Positions 29,053-38,119 of a DNA stretch of 62,431 nt are shown one piece after another. The DNA lies in assembly GCF_947488715.1 (NCBI RefSeq), contig NZ_CANLAG010000013.1, positions 1 to 62,431 on the forward strand, in the 5' to 3' direction. Each line of letters begins with the position of its first letter. Within the stretch, counting starts at the first letter, position 1. The notes beneath the pieces were generated by a model. It worked only from the letters and a program-made list of their open reading frames with translations, ran no database searches and was not told the origin of the DNA. The stretch is from an uncultured Tateyamaria sp. Its GTDB lineage: Bacteria; Pseudomonadota; Alphaproteobacteria; Rhodobacterales; Rhodobacteraceae. The translations under genes were made by a program, and so were the position numbers.

Positions 29053-30045
29053 TCACAGCAGGGTTGGCGCGGCGCGCAGTGCGCCGGTGGTCAGCCCATC
29101 CCAGTTCTGGATCGGGCCGTTGGTATAGGCCAGCGCCTCGGGATGATCGGGGTCAAGCGCGCCCAGTTTCACGAGGATTTGGGCAATGGCACATTCGCTG
29201 GCGCGGGTGGCGCCATCCGTGATCTTAAGTGCGACGCCAAGTTTCTGTTCGGGCAGCATGGCGACAAAGTACCCTTCGGCCCCTGTTTTGATCGCGGTGC
29301 CGTTGTTCATGGCCCGCATCAGGCGGGTGCAGGCGCGCCCTTCGCCTGCGACGAGGTCGGGGTGCAGCGCCATGGCATTGCGCAACTGGCCCTGGGGGCT
29401 GTCATTGTCGGCGCTGGCATAGCGGGCCATGGCGCGGGCCATGCCGTGCATTGTGGCGGCGTAGTTGGGGGCCGAGCAGCCGTCGACGCCGAAACCGGGG
29501 GAGGTTTCGCCGGTCATTTCTTCGAACGCCTCGAGGCAGGCGGTTTGGACCGGGTGGGCCGGATCGACATAGTCGGGGCCTGCGTCCAGATGTTTGCCCA
29601 GCGTCAGAAAGCCCGCGTGTTTGCCGGAACAGTTGTTGTGGATGCGGCAGGGCGCCTCATGCGCGCGGATCATCGCGTCACGCACATCGTCGTCGCGGGA
29701 CACCTGCGGGCCGCAGCGGAAATCGTCGTCAACGCAGCCGATGTGGTCGAGCCATGCGCCGACCTTTTGGCTGTGGATAGCGGCCCCCTGATGCGAGGCG
29801 CAGGCCAGTGCCAGGTGTTCGGGTGTCAGCCCGTTTGCGGCGGCGGCACCGCTGCGCAGCAGGGGCAGCGCCTGGATCATCTTGGAGGATGAGCGGGGCA
29901 GGACCATGGCGTCGGGATTGCCCCAGGATTGCACGATTTGGCCGGTGTCATCGCAGATCACTGCGTGGCCCTGGTGCGCGCTTTCGAGGAAGGGGCCACG
30001 CCAGACTTCGGCCAATGTTACGGCTCCGTGGGCTGGATGCGTCAT
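29053..30045 (-). CDS. Asparaginase (thermolabile, Rhizobium-type class)
   Basis: 330 residues. Hydrolyses asparagine to aspartate and ammonia. It belongs to the class found in Rhizobium etli, unrelated to E. coli AnsA/AnsB, shown by VLPRSSSKMIQALPLL (Ser/Lys active-site segment), CASHQGAAIHSQ, NNCSGKHAGFL and VDGCSAPNYA. The start MTHPAHG follows GAGGGAAAAG; a longer open frame upstream has no homology. It converges with serB, 7 bases apart. Confidence 0.92.
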   Translation of the reverse strand: MTHPAHGAVTLAEVWRGPFLESAHQGHAVICDDTGQIVQSWGNPDAMVLPRSSSKMIQALPLLRSGAAAANGLTPEHLALACASHQGAAIHSQKVGAWLDHIGCVDDDFRCGPQVSRDDDVRDAMIRAHEAPCRIHNNCSGKHAGFLTLGKHLDAGPDYVDPAHPVQTACLEAFEEMTGETSPGFGVDGCSAPNYAATMHGMARAMARYASADNDSPQGQLRNAMALHPDLVAGEGRACTRLMRAMNNGTAIKTGAEGYFVAMLPEQKLGVALKITDGATRASECAIAQILVKLGALDPDHPEALAYTNGPIQNWDGLTTGALRAAPTLL

Positions 30046-30221
30046 CTTTTCCCTCACTTCTGCGCGAAATCCCGCCAATTCGGGTTTCCTGCATCGCGCG
30101 TTTCGCGCTAATGTGCCACTTGTCGAGAAGAATTGCCGTCCTTGCAAGAGAATGCGCCGAAAATGGCGCGCCCGAGGTGCGGTGCAGGTGTTGAGGTTTG
30201 GACAGCTTGGAGGCTGTGACT

Positions 30222-30752
30222 ATGGGAATGATCAAGAATTTCGTGGTGGGTTTGGGCGTATTGTCGCTGACCGCGGGCATGGGCCTTGCGCAGGAGCAGA
30301 GCACCAACCGTGTCGCGGCCAAGACCGACTGGAGCGTGTTCGTCGAGGACAACCCGACCGAGTGCTGGGGCGTGGCCACACCCAAGGAAACGGTGAACAC
30401 CCGCGAGGGCCGCGTTGTGGCGGCGACCCGTGGGCAGATCCTGTTGATGGTGTTCTATCGTCCAAGCGCCGGGGCCAAGGGGCAGGTTGCCTTTACCGGC
30501 GGCTATCCGTTCCGGTCCGGGTCGACCGTGAACATCAACATCAGCGGCAACGAGTTCGAGCTGTTCACCGATGGTGAGTGGGCGTGGCCCGCAACCGTTG
30601 CGGATGACGCCAAGATCGTGACCGCCATGAAGCGTGGTGCGGAGGCCGTCGTTACCGGCATTTCCGGGCGCGGTACAACGACGACCGATACGTTTTCCTT
30701 GCTTGGGTTTACGGCTGCGGTTGAGGATGCCGAGGGCCGCTGCGGCGGCTGA
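30222..30752 (+). CDS. IalB-family (invasion-associated locus B) protein
   Basis: 176 residues. A Sec signal peptide (MIKNFVVGLGVLSLTAGMGLAQ) predicts a periplasmic protein. The mature part resembles IalB family members: DWSVFVEDNPTECWGVATP, a central FTGGYPFRSGS and a late two-Cys pattern (ECW and GRCGG) for a disulfide. The name comes from Bartonella erythrocyte invasion, but many free-living alphaproteobacteria carry these proteins with unknown function. The start at 30222 has GGAGG at 8-base spacing. Confidence 0.88.
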   Translation: MGMIKNFVVGLGVLSLTAGMGLAQEQSTNRVAAKTDWSVFVEDNPTECWGVATPKETVNTREGRVVAATRGQILLMVFYRPSAGAKGQVAFTGGYPFRSGSTVNINISGNEFELFTDGEWAWPATVADDAKIVTAMKRGAEAVVTGISGRGTTTTDTFSLLGFTAAVEDAEGRCGG

Positions 30753-30811
30753 GGCGTGATACCGGTGTGACTGTGCAGCAGGTCAGTGTCGCGACGCATT
30801 GAACCGTTGAG

Positions 30812-30868
30812 GGGGCCAGCCCCCGCCCTTCGGGCCCCCCGGAGTTTATTTGGCAAGATGAGGGGAGC
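30812..30868 (+). repeat. Intergenic hairpin-plus-tail element, copy 3
   Basis: GGGGGCCAGCCCCC hairpin, then GCCCTTCGGGC, then CCCCCGGAGTTTATTTGGCAAGATGAG as the tail. It lies 60 bases after the IalB gene and probably terminates it. It parallels the copy at 48761 closely. Confidence 0.65.
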
Positions 30869-30896
30869 GGTGGCGTTCCAATCGCCCGGCGAATCC

Positions 30897-30924
30897 TTTT
30901 GATTGTCGGCGGGTTTCCTATATA
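30897..30924 (+). promoter_or_regulatory. rlmN promoter
   Basis: TTTTGA, 16-bp spacer, TATATA; predicted start about 25 bases before the rlmN ATG. -35 is poor, -10 good. Confidence 0.4.
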
Positions 30925-30955
30925 GGGGCGCATCACCCCAGGACTGGATACCGCT

Positions 30956-32131
30956 ATGGCTGACGCGCCGATCACGCAGGATGTATTGACGATCCCCCGG
31001 AAATTGCCGGAGGGGCCTGTGAACCTTGTTGGTATGACCCGCGCGGCGATGCGGGAGGCGTTGATTGCGCAGGGCACGCCGGAGAAGCAGGCGAAGATGC
31101 GCGTGGGCCAGATCTGGCAGTGGATATACCAGTGGGGCGTGCGCGATTTCGCGGAGATGACGAACCTGTCCAAGGCGTATCGTGCGCAATTGGCTGAGAC
31201 GTTTGTGATCGAGATCCCGGAAGTGGTGTCCAAGCAGGTCAGCACTGATGGCACCCGCAAGTGGCTGGTGCGGATTGCGGGGGGCCATGAGGTCGAGGTT
31301 GTCTACATCCCCGAGGAGGGGCGCGGGACGCTGTGCATTTCGTCTCAGGTCGGGTGCACGCTGACCTGTTCGTTCTGTCACACGGGCACGCAAAAGCTGG
31401 TGCGGAACCTGACCGCCGGAGAGATCATCGGTCAGGTCATGATGGCGCGCGACGATCTGGACGAGTGGCCGGTGCCCGGTGCGCCCAAGGACGAGACGCG
31501 GCTGTTGTCGAACATCGTGCTGATGGGCATGGGTGAGCCGCTCTATAATTTTGAGAACGTGCGCGACGCGATGAAGATCGCGATGGACGAGGAAGGCATT
31601 CAGCTGAGCCGTCGCCGCATCACCCTGTCCACCAGCGGTGTGGTGCCGGAGATCGAGCGCACGGCAAACGAGATTGGCTGCCAGTTGGCGGTGTCCTTCC
31701 ACGCGACCACGGACGAGGTGCGCGACAAGCTGGTGCCGATCAACAAGCGCTGGAACATCGATGTGCTGCTGGAGGCGTTGCGCGCCTATCCGCGCGGGCG
31801 CAATTCGGAGCGTATCACCTTTGAATACGTGATGCTGGACGGGGTGAATGACAGCGATGCGGATGCGCATCGTCTGGTCAAGCTGATCGAGGGGATTCCC
31901 GCCAAGATCAACCTGATCCCGTTCAACGAATGGCCCGGCGCGCCCTACAAACGGTCGTCGAACAACCGCATCCGCGCCTTTGCCAACATTGTCTATCAGG
32001 CGGGCTATGCCAGCCCGATCCGCACGCCGCGGGGCGAGGACATCATGGCGGCCTGCGGGCAGCTGAAGTCGGCCACGGAACGGGCGCGGAAGTCGCGCAA
32101 GGAAATCGCAGCCGAGGCCGGCCTGAGCTAA
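30956..32131 (+). CDS. rlmN: 23S rRNA (adenine2503-C2)/tRNA A37 methyltransferase
   Basis: 391 residues, radical-SAM enzyme. Methylates A2503 in 23S rRNA and A37 in some tRNAs, aiding fidelity. The [4Fe-4S] motif C-x3-C-x2-C is CTLTCSFC after ISSQVG. The conserved [24 protein letters not shown] and the C-terminal Cys in DIMAACGQL (methyl-carrier pair with an earlier Cys) are present. The start [11 protein letters not shown] is supported by a preceding promoter-like TATATA and homology extent. Confidence 0.97.
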   Translation: MADAPITQDVLTIPRKLPEGPVNLVGMTRAAMREALIAQGTPEKQAKMRVGQIWQWIYQWGVRDFAEMTNLSKAYRAQLAETFVIEIPEVVSKQVSTDGTRKWLVRIAGGHEVEVVYIPEEGRGTLCISSQVGCTLTCSFCHTGTQKLVRNLTAGEIIGQVMMARDDLDEWPVPGAPKDETRLLSNIVLMGMGEPLYNFENVRDAMKIAMDEEGIQLSRRRITLSTSGVVPEIERTANEIGCQLAVSFHATTDEVRDKLVPINKRWNIDVLLEALRAYPRGRNSERITFEYVMLDGVNDSDADAHRLVKLIEGIPAKINLIPFNEWPGAPYKRSSNNRIRAFANIVYQAGYASPIRTPRGEDIMAACGQLKSATERARKSRKEIAAEAGLS

Positions 32132-32136
32132 ATTTC

Positions 32137-32153
32137 CCACATAATTGTGGTTT
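32137..32153 (+). terminator. Weak terminator after rlmN
   Basis: CCACA-TAAT-TGTGG followed by TTT, six bases after the rlmN stop. A 5-bp stem is marginal. Confidence 0.3.
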
Positions 32154-32176
32154 GCGCGGCGGCGCTGGTTTTGTTT

Positions 32177-32200
32177 CCATGGTGGATATTGTCACCATGG
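32177..32200. promoter_or_regulatory. 8-bp hairpin in front of the gene at 32211
   Basis: CCATGGTG (32177-32184) and CACCATGG (32193-32200) pair perfectly around an 8-base loop. The right arm's last GG is part of the only ribosome-binding-like site (GGGAA) of the following gene. Confidence 0.55.
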
Positions 32201-32210
32201 GAATTGAACG

Positions 32211-33011
32211 ATGAAACTTGGAAAACTGGAATTCGACCTTGAGCCGTTTGAGACGGGTGTGGGCGGCATGGGTGGCGGACACGTGCCGTTTTATCCGCGC
32301 ACCGATCCGCGCTGGTTGGCGTCCTTTGCCCTGAGCCAGGAATCGCGTTGGACCGTTCTGGAATACGACTGCGTCAGCCAGACGGAAAAACGCCGCAAGA
32401 TAGACGCGCAGGGCCGGTTGCAGATTGGTGCGGTTCTGGTGATTTACGGTACCGGGACCGCCACCAAACCGCCCACACGTCAGAGCAAGGTTGATCTGTT
32501 CAAGGCGCTGATTACTCAGTCCGGTTTGCAGAACGTGGCCAAGCTGGATGACGCGGTGAACACTGCTATTGGGTTGGACAGCATTGCGGTGCCGTTGGCC
32601 AAGATCAAAAGCCGGTATTCCAAGACGACGAGCTATCAGGTGGATGTGGACGTCGACATGGCCGCGTTTGAATTGAAACCCAAGGGCGTGAAGCTGCCGG
32701 GGGCTGTCTATCTGCTGGTGCCGATCCGGGCGCATTTTGACTCATTTTCACCGGGGGTCTGTGTGGATGGCACGTTCCATCCGTATCTCAATGGAAACGA
32801 GTTCTTTGAGGAGCAGACTGTCAATCTGAGCAAGGACCTGGGCAAGGACCTGCAAAAGGCCGAGCGGAAAAAGCGGAAGAAAGCGTTGGAAGAGCTGCTG
32901 AAGGAATTTGAGGGCGCGCTGGGCGACAAGCTGCAGGAGGCGCGGCGGGATCAGATCAAGGAAGACATTGAACGCATCCAGCGGGAGATCGAGGAGCTGT
33001 CGAAACGCTGA
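32211..33011 (+). CDS. Protein of unknown function with C-terminal coiled coil
   Basis: 266 residues, no signal peptide or membrane segment. N-terminal ~200 residues look globular: repeated beta-like stretches (RWTVLEYDCVSQ, LQIGAVLVIYG, YQVDVDVDMAAFELK, AVYLLVPIRAHF). Residues ~200-266 are almost entirely charged helix (KAERKKRKKALEELLKEFEG, then QIKEDIERIQREIEELSKR) with heptad spacing, predicting a coiled coil. I recognise no family. Gene use is supported by length, base composition like its neighbours and the structured 5' region. Confidence 0.75.
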   Translation: MKLGKLEFDLEPFETGVGGMGGGHVPFYPRTDPRWLASFALSQESRWTVLEYDCVSQTEKRRKIDAQGRLQIGAVLVIYGTGTATKPPTRQSKVDLFKALITQSGLQNVAKLDDAVNTAIGLDSIAVPLAKIKSRYSKTTSYQVDVDVDMAAFELKPKGVKLPGAVYLLVPIRAHFDSFSPGVCVDGTFHPYLNGNEFFEEQTVNLSKDLGKDLQKAERKKRKKALEELLKEFEGALGDKLQEARRDQIKEDIERIQREIEELSKR

Positions 33012-33093
33012 GACTGTTCCCAAGCGCGCCACAATTGGCCCCAATAATTTCCAGATCGTGAACGATTGATGCCACGCTGACCGGCAAATGTGC

Positions 33094-33116
33094 CTCCAGT
33101 CGAAATCCAACTGGAG
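33094..33116 (+). promoter_or_regulatory. Hairpin enclosing the ribosome-binding site of the gene at 33125
   Basis: CTCCAGT (33094-33100) pairs with ACTGGAG (33110-33116) around a 9-base loop. GGAG (33113-33116), eight bases before the ATG, is the ribosome-binding site and would be paired shut. Confidence 0.6.
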
Positions 33117-33124
33117 TGGAAAAC

Positions 33125-33337
33125 ATGTCGATCTTTATTTCACAGGACCGTTTTGCCGAGGCGCAGGTTCTTGATCTTGTCAGCCGTGAGCGGGCCAAGG
33201 CGTTGTCGCGTCGCGAGTGGAAGCACCGTCTGGCGGGCTATGGGTATGGCATCCGTGAGACATCCGCCGGGGATGTTGTGGAAACGCTGCCGCATGGTGT
33301 GGCTGTGTGCACGTTGCCTGCGGCGCTGTCGGCCTGA
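33125..33337 (+). CDS. Small protein of unknown function
   Basis: 70 residues. The start MSIFISQDRFAEAQ follows GGAG at 8 bases; an ATG three codons upstream overlaps that site and is less likely. Composition is soluble with Arg/Glu-rich helix (LVSRERAKALSRREWKHRLAGYGYG) and a more hydrophobic C-terminus. No family recognised. Stops directly against the end of the convergent creatininase-family gene (TGA|TCA). Confidence 0.65.
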   Translation: MSIFISQDRFAEAQVLDLVSRERAKALSRREWKHRLAGYGYGIRETSAGDVVETLPHGVAVCTLPAALSA

Positions 33338-34114
33338 TCAATCGTCTGAAAAGAGCGGTGTGGATTTGACCCTGTAGAGCAGGTCGATGAACCCCGCGAC
33401 CTGGTGCTGTGCCGTTGCGCGCCCCTTGTCCGCTGTGGCGAGGCTGGCATCGCCAACGACGCCTGCATCATTGAGGTCGGATGCGATCCAGCCATAGCTG
33501 ATCGGTCCGATGGGCGAGAGTGCCGTTGTTTCCGCCGAGGAGCGGAAGTTGCGTGCCGCCGTCATGTCGACTGTGTCGGGGCGGAAGGCAAGCATGAGTG
33601 ACGTTTCCACGTCGCCGCCGTGGAGGCCGTAGGTGTCTTCGGCTGATGAATAGAGGCCATCGGGCGCGCCAAAGCTGCCCCATTGGCATTTGACGGCCAG
33701 CATATTGGCCTGCACGCGCAATTCCCGCGCGAGGATCGAGATCAGGTCAAGGTTGCCGCCGTGGCTGTTGACGATGACGATCTTGCGGATGCCTGCCCGC
33801 GCCACCGACAGGCCCAGTTCCGTCCATGCCGCCAGCGCCGTTGTGGCCGTCAGGGTCAGGGTGCCCTGTGCCCAGAGATGTTCGTTGGATTTGCCGACCG
33901 CCTGTATGGGCAGGATGCGCACGTCCAGATCGTCGGGGCAGGTGGCGCGGAACGTGTCCAGCATGCCATCCGCGATCATCGTGTCGGTGCCCACGGGCAG
34001 GTGCGGCCCGTGCTGTTCAATGGCGGCGGTGGGCAGGATGGCGATGGTGTCCATCGGGGTGATGTCGGCAAATTCGTGGGCGCGGTGGTCGGCCCAGTCG
34101 AGGCGGCGGGTCAT
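33338..34114 (-). CDS. Creatininase-family amidohydrolase
   Basis: 258 residues. Metal ligands of the creatininase fold are visible: Glu-x-His in LPTAAIEQHGPHLPVGTD, then VIVNSHGGNLD and HGGDVETSLML. The family hydrolyses creatinine but also cyclic amides and formamidopyrimidine-type metabolites, so the substrate is open. Stop overlaps no gene; start overlaps the stop of the upstream oxygenase gene (ATGA), indicating one operon. Confidence 0.9.
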   Translation of the reverse strand: MTRRLDWADHRAHEFADITPMDTIAILPTAAIEQHGPHLPVGTDTMIADGMLDTFRATCPDDLDVRILPIQAVGKSNEHLWAQGTLTLTATTALAAWTELGLSVARAGIRKIVIVNSHGGNLDLISILARELRVQANMLAVKCQWGSFGAPDGLYSSAEDTYGLHGGDVETSLMLAFRPDTVDMTAARNFRSSAETTALSPIGPISYGWIASDLNDAGVVGDASLATADKGRATAQHQVAGFIDLLYRVKSTPLFSDD

Positions 34115-35031
34115 TGGAGATCCTTTGGGGCGTAGGTCGCGTCGAGGCGAGACATCAGGTAGTCCGCCGCGCGGATGGGCGCGTATTTGGGCGTGCCGGT
34201 GCCGGGCAGGGCCTGGACCACGGTGTCGGGGTTCGCCTCGATGAACATGGCGACGGACCGGCGGCGGCGTTTGGGCGGGATGACCCGGTGCGGGGTGGAG
34301 ACGTAGATGTCGTTTGTCCAGCGCATCATGCAGTCGCCGATATTCACCACATAGGCGTCCGGCACGTGCGGTACGTCGATCCAGTCGCCGCCGCGGGGGC
34401 GGACCTGTAGGCCCGGTTCGCCGTCGGTCATCAGCAGGGTGATCGCGCCGTAGTCGGTGTGGGCGCCTGCGCCGATTTCGTTGTCAGCGCCGGTGCCGGG
34501 TGGATAGCTGAGCAGGCGCAGGGCGGAGAGCGGATCGTGGAAAGACGGGGTGAAGTGGTCCGAAGCCAGCCCCAGATCGCGGGCGATGACGCGCAGGAGG
34601 GAGATGCCCAGATTTTGCGCGGCGTCGTAGTAGGCGCGCATCGTTTCGGCAAAGCCCGGCAGGTCGGGCCATTGGTTCACCCCGCGAAAGGGTTCGCCCG
34701 CAACGACGCGGGGGTCGTCGGTGGGCAGGTCGAGGCCGATGTTGAAGGTCTCCTTGGTGTCGACCTGTGCGGTGGTCTCGTCGAGGCTTTCGTCGCCGGG
34801 TTTGGCCCAACCGCGAAAATGAGGGGTGTTGAGGATGGACACGCGCGCCTTGTCTTGCTGCGGCAGGGCAAAGAACGCATCGGCCTGTGCGAACACCTGA
34901 GCCCGCAGGGCGTCCGGCACCGTGTGGTTTTGCAGCACGAAGAACCCGGTGTCGCGGCAGGCGGTGCCGACGCGTTTGGCAAAGCCTGCGGGGTCGGCGG
35001 CGTTTTCGGACCAGTCGATCAGGGGAATCAT
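34111..35031 (-). CDS. 2-oxoglutarate/Fe(II) oxygenase, isopenicillin-N-synthase family
   Basis: 306 residues. The iron triad is His-x-Asp in GAGAHTDYGAITLLM and His in VSTPHRVIPPKRRRRSVAMF, the latter followed by the Arg-x-Ser motif (RRSVA) for 2-oxoglutarate. The N-terminal FFVLQNHTVPDAL is standard for the family. The start MIPLIDW begins where homology begins; in-frame codons upstream are ignored. Paired with the creatininase-family gene by a 4-nt overlap; together they suggest a purine- or amide-related degradation step, without proof. Confidence 0.9.
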   Translation of the reverse strand: MIPLIDWSENAADPAGFAKRVGTACRDTGFFVLQNHTVPDALRAQVFAQADAFFALPQQDKARVSILNTPHFRGWAKPGDESLDETTAQVDTKETFNIGLDLPTDDPRVVAGEPFRGVNQWPDLPGFAETMRAYYDAAQNLGISLLRVIARDLGLASDHFTPSFHDPLSALRLLSYPPGTGADNEIGAGAHTDYGAITLLMTDGEPGLQVRPRGGDWIDVPHVPDAYVVNIGDCMMRWTNDIYVSTPHRVIPPKRRRRSVAMFIEANPDTVVQALPGTGTPKYAPIRAADYLMSRLDATYAPKDLQ

Positions 35032-35102
35032 ACGCGGACCTTTGGCAAGGGGTGGACGGGCGATATGGTCCACCCTTGCCCCGCGTTTGGCAAGCGTCCG
35101 GA

Positions 35103-35945
35103 TCAGCGGCCCGGCACGGCCCCGCGTTTTTCGGTGGGGCCCCAAGTGTCGATGATTTCGATCGCTTCCTCAGCGGTGTCGACAAAGCGGAAGAGGTCCA
35201 GATCGTCGGCCGAGATCGTGCCGGCATCCGACAGCGCATCCCAGTTGATGATGCTTTCCCAGAACGCACGGCCAAAGAGCAGGAAGGGGACACGCTCCAT
35301 CCGCCCGGTCTGGATCAGGGTCAGGGCCTCGAACAATTCGTCCAGCGTGCCGAACCCGCCGGGAAAGACGCTGATGGCGCGGGCGCGCATGAGGAAGTGC
35401 ATCTTGCGAATGGCGAAGTAGTGGAAATTGAAGCTGAGGTCGGGGGTGACATAGGCGTTGGGGGCCTGTTCAAACGGCAGCACGATGTTGAGCCCGATGG
35501 ACGCGCCGCCCGCGTCGACCGCGCCGCGGTTGCCCGCCTCCATCACGCCGGGGCCGCCGCCGGTGACGACGACGTTTTCGGTGCCGCCACTGGCGATGGA
35601 TTTTTCCGTCATCAGGCGGGCGAATGTGCGCGCCTCGTCATAGTAGTGCGACAGGTCGGCCAGCGTTTTGGTGCGGGCCGTTTCCTTGTGTTCCGGGTCG
35701 GGGATACGCGCGCCGCCAAAGAGGACGATGGTGGATTTGATCCCCGCCTCGTTCATCAGCATCTCGGGCTTGAGCAATTCCAGTTGCAGCCGCACGGGCC
35801 GCAATTCGTCCCGGCAGAGGAATTCGTCATCGGCAAAGGCCAGCGCGTAGGCGGGCGACCGGGTCTGGGGCGTGTCTGGCACGCCTTCGGCGGCTTTGCG
35901 GTCCGTGTGTGCATCGCGAAACGGGCTGCGGTGATCGTCTTTCAT
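35103..35945 (-). CDS. LOG-family protein (TIGR00730 type)
   Basis: 280 residues, longer than plain LOG proteins. The nucleotide-binding motifs VVVTGGGPGVMEAGNRGA and FPGGFGTLDELFEAL (PGGxGTxxE) are exact, and RKMHFLMRARA lies between. LOG enzymes cleave nucleoside 5'-monophosphates to base plus ribose 5-phosphate; plant homologues activate cytokinins. The ~75-residue N-terminal extension is family-subgroup specific. It is monocistronic and divergent from dapD. Confidence 0.9.
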   Translation of the reverse strand: MKDDHRSPFRDAHTDRKAAEGVPDTPQTRSPAYALAFADDEFLCRDELRPVRLQLELLKPEMLMNEAGIKSTIVLFGGARIPDPEHKETARTKTLADLSHYYDEARTFARLMTEKSIASGGTENVVVTGGGPGVMEAGNRGAVDAGGASIGLNIVLPFEQAPNAYVTPDLSFNFHYFAIRKMHFLMRARAISVFPGGFGTLDELFEALTLIQTGRMERVPFLLFGRAFWESIINWDALSDAGTISADDLDLFRFVDTAEEAIEIIDTWGPTEKRGAVPGR

Positions 35946-36067
35946 TTACTCGTGCTCCCTGAGGCTTAGGTAAGGGGTAACGCGGCCTGCGCGGCTTGCC
36001 CAGATGTGATTGCATGGGCGCACGTATTGTTGTCTAAGCGCGTCGATCATTTTGGAGGGACCACGGC

Positions 36068-36895
36068 ATGTCCAATGCACAGCTTGAAACGGCCATCGAA
36101 GCAGCCTGGGAGGCGCGCGACACCATCACGCCCGCCACGACAGGCGAGACGCGCGAGGCCATCGAAGACACGCTGAACGCGCTGGACAGTGGCAAGCTGC
36201 GCGTGGCCGAAAAGCAGGACAGCGGCGACTGGCACGTGAACCAGTGGGCCAAGAAGGCCGTGTTGCTGGGGTTCCGCATCAAGGACATGGAACAGCAGGA
36301 CGGTGGCCCGCAGGGCGGCGGCTGGTGGGACAAGGTCGACAGCAAGTTCAAGGGCTGGGGCGACGACCAGTGGAAAGAGGCCGGTTTCCGGGCCGTGCCC
36401 AACTGTGTGGTCCGCAAGTCGGCTTTCATCGCACCGGGCGTGGTGCTGATGCCGTCGTTCGTGAACCTTGGCGCCTATGTGGACGAAGGCACGATGGTTG
36501 ATACGTGGGCCACGGTTGGGTCCTGTGCGCAGATCGGCAAGAACGTGCACCTCAGCGGTGGCGTGGGTATTGGCGGCGTGCTGGAGCCGATGCAGGCGGG
36601 TCCGACCATCATCGAGGACAACTGTTTCATCGGGGCGCGGTCCGAAGTCGTTGAAGGCTGCATCGTGCGCGAAGGGTCTGTGTTGGGCATGGGTGTGTTC
36701 ATTGGCCAGTCGACCAAGATCGTGGACCGCGAAACCGGCACAGTGATGTACGGCGAAGTGCCCAGCGGGTCGGTTGTCGTGGCCGGGTCCATGCCGTCGA
36801 AGAACGGTGTGAACCTTTATTGCGCGGTGATCGTCAAGCGCGTGGACGAGCGCACCCGGTCCAAGACGTCGATCAACGAGCTGTTGCGCGACTAA
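36068..36895 (+). CDS. dapD: 2,3,4,5-tetrahydropyridine-2,6-dicarboxylate N-succinyltransferase
   Basis: 275 residues. Succinyl transfer step of lysine/diaminopimelate synthesis. The left-handed beta-helix is visible as hexapeptide repeats from about residue 115 ([20 protein letters not shown]) through [20 protein letters not shown]. The active-site [20 protein letters not shown] is present. GGAGGG precedes the start. dapE, a later step of the same pathway, is at 41391. Confidence 0.97.
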   Translation: MSNAQLETAIEAAWEARDTITPATTGETREAIEDTLNALDSGKLRVAEKQDSGDWHVNQWAKKAVLLGFRIKDMEQQDGGPQGGGWWDKVDSKFKGWGDDQWKEAGFRAVPNCVVRKSAFIAPGVVLMPSFVNLGAYVDEGTMVDTWATVGSCAQIGKNVHLSGGVGIGGVLEPMQAGPTIIEDNCFIGARSEVVEGCIVREGSVLGMGVFIGQSTKIVDRETGTVMYGEVPSGSVVVAGSMPSKNGVNLYCAVIVKRVDERTRSKTSINELLRD

Positions 36896-36910
36896 GGCGG
36901 TGGGGCGCGG

Positions 36911-37966
36911 TCAGCGCCCTGCCTCGAACCATTTCAGATAGAGTTCGTCATACTGGCCCGATTCCTGCAACCGCAGCAGGGCCACGTTGATCTGTTCACG
37001 CAGGGCGCTGCCCTGGGGCAGGGCGATGCCGTAATCCTCGGGGCGGAACACCCGGTCCACCAGCCGCGCCTGTCCGCGCCCTTCGTTTGCGACGTAGTAG
37101 GCCAAGAGCGGGCTGTCGAAGACGATGGCGTCCAGTTCGCCGTCCTCGAACGCCCAGAGCAGAGCCGAGAAATCAAAGAACGTCCGGTGTGGAATTTCGC
37201 GTTGTGCGAGGAATTCGCTGGAGGTCGAGCCGGTGGTGGTGGCAACCTCGCGCCCTTCGAGGTCACTGATGCTGTCGATCTGATCGCCCAGTGCGCGCAC
37301 GGTCATCACCGTGGTGATATTGGCCACAAAGAACGACACGATGAACAGGCTGGAGATCACCATCAGCACGGCAAAGAGCCGCCCGAGGCCTGAGCGCGGC
37401 ACGTTCTGTTCAAAGCCGCCGTTCACCACAAGGTTCAGCGCGTACCAGAAGGCAGGAAACATCGCCTCGCCTGCGCCGCGGTCGAAATAGGGCTGTTTGT
37501 TGCGTTCGAACACCCACATCAGCATGCCCATCCCCATGAGCAGACCCAGAGCCACCAGCAGGGCAATGCCCAGTTCGCGGTTCAGGATTGCGCCCAGGAG
37601 GCTGGGCGCGTTGTCGTCCACGGGGATCATGATCTGCAGGCCGCTGCGAAAGATCGGCAGGGAGAAATCCATGACCGCCTCGCGTGCGCCGGTGATCGAG
37701 ATGTTGGCGATGGCCCCGTCGACTGCGCTTGTTTCCACATCGTTCAGCATCTCGGTGAAACCGGTTTTCATCTCGAATTCCACCTCTGCGCCGATCTCGC
37801 GGCCGATGGTGCGCATCAGGTCCACACTGAACCCGTCGATGCCGTTCGGTGTATTGAAGGCAAAGGGCGGGCGTTCCACCGTCGAAAACGTGAGCAATGT
37901 GGACTGTGCGATGGCTGGCACCGTCAGCGTGACAAAGCAGAGGATGGAAAACAGCAAGGTGCGCAT
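36911..37966 (-). CDS. Ionotropic-glutamate-receptor-like channel
   Basis: 351 residues. Signal peptide (1-21), then a periplasmic-binding-type lobe, interrupted by a channel core, then the second lobe from about 225. The core has a hydrophobic helix (131-153), a re-entrant pore segment (about 171-190, LNLVVNGGFEQNVPRS) and a third helix ending VSFFVANITTVMTVRAL. That last motif corresponds to the SYTANLAAF gating motif of glutamate receptors. The pore lacks the TVGYG filter of the potassium-selective bacterial GluR0. A plain amino-acid binding protein would have no membrane core. Ligand unknown. Confidence 0.85.
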   Translation of the reverse strand: MRTLLFSILCFVTLTVPAIAQSTLLTFSTVERPPFAFNTPNGIDGFSVDLMRTIGREIGAEVEFEMKTGFTEMLNDVETSAVDGAIANISITGAREAVMDFSLPIFRSGLQIMIPVDDNAPSLLGAILNRELGIALLVALGLLMGMGMLMWVFERNKQPYFDRGAGEAMFPAFWYALNLVVNGGFEQNVPRSGLGRLFAVLMVISSLFIVSFFVANITTVMTVRALGDQIDSISDLEGREVATTTGSTSSEFLAQREIPHRTFFDFSALLWAFEDGELDAIVFDSPLLAYYVANEGRGQARLVDRVFRPEDYGIALPQGSALREQINVALLRLQESGQYDELYLKWFEAGR

Positions 37967-38119
37967 GTGAGACGTCCTGACGACCATATCGCAGTGTGGA
38001 CTAGGCCAGATGTAGCGTGCATCCAAGTCACCTTTGAGTTTGAGCCATAGTTTGGGCTGCACTGCTTCTTTTTCGGCACAGCGCGTTGTATGGCAGGTTC
38101 GAATGCGGGAGTATGCGCA

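Noticed and set aside
38041..38060. Mobile element or prophage remnants
   Set aside because: No transposase, integrase, flanking duplication or tRNA target was found anywhere in the window.
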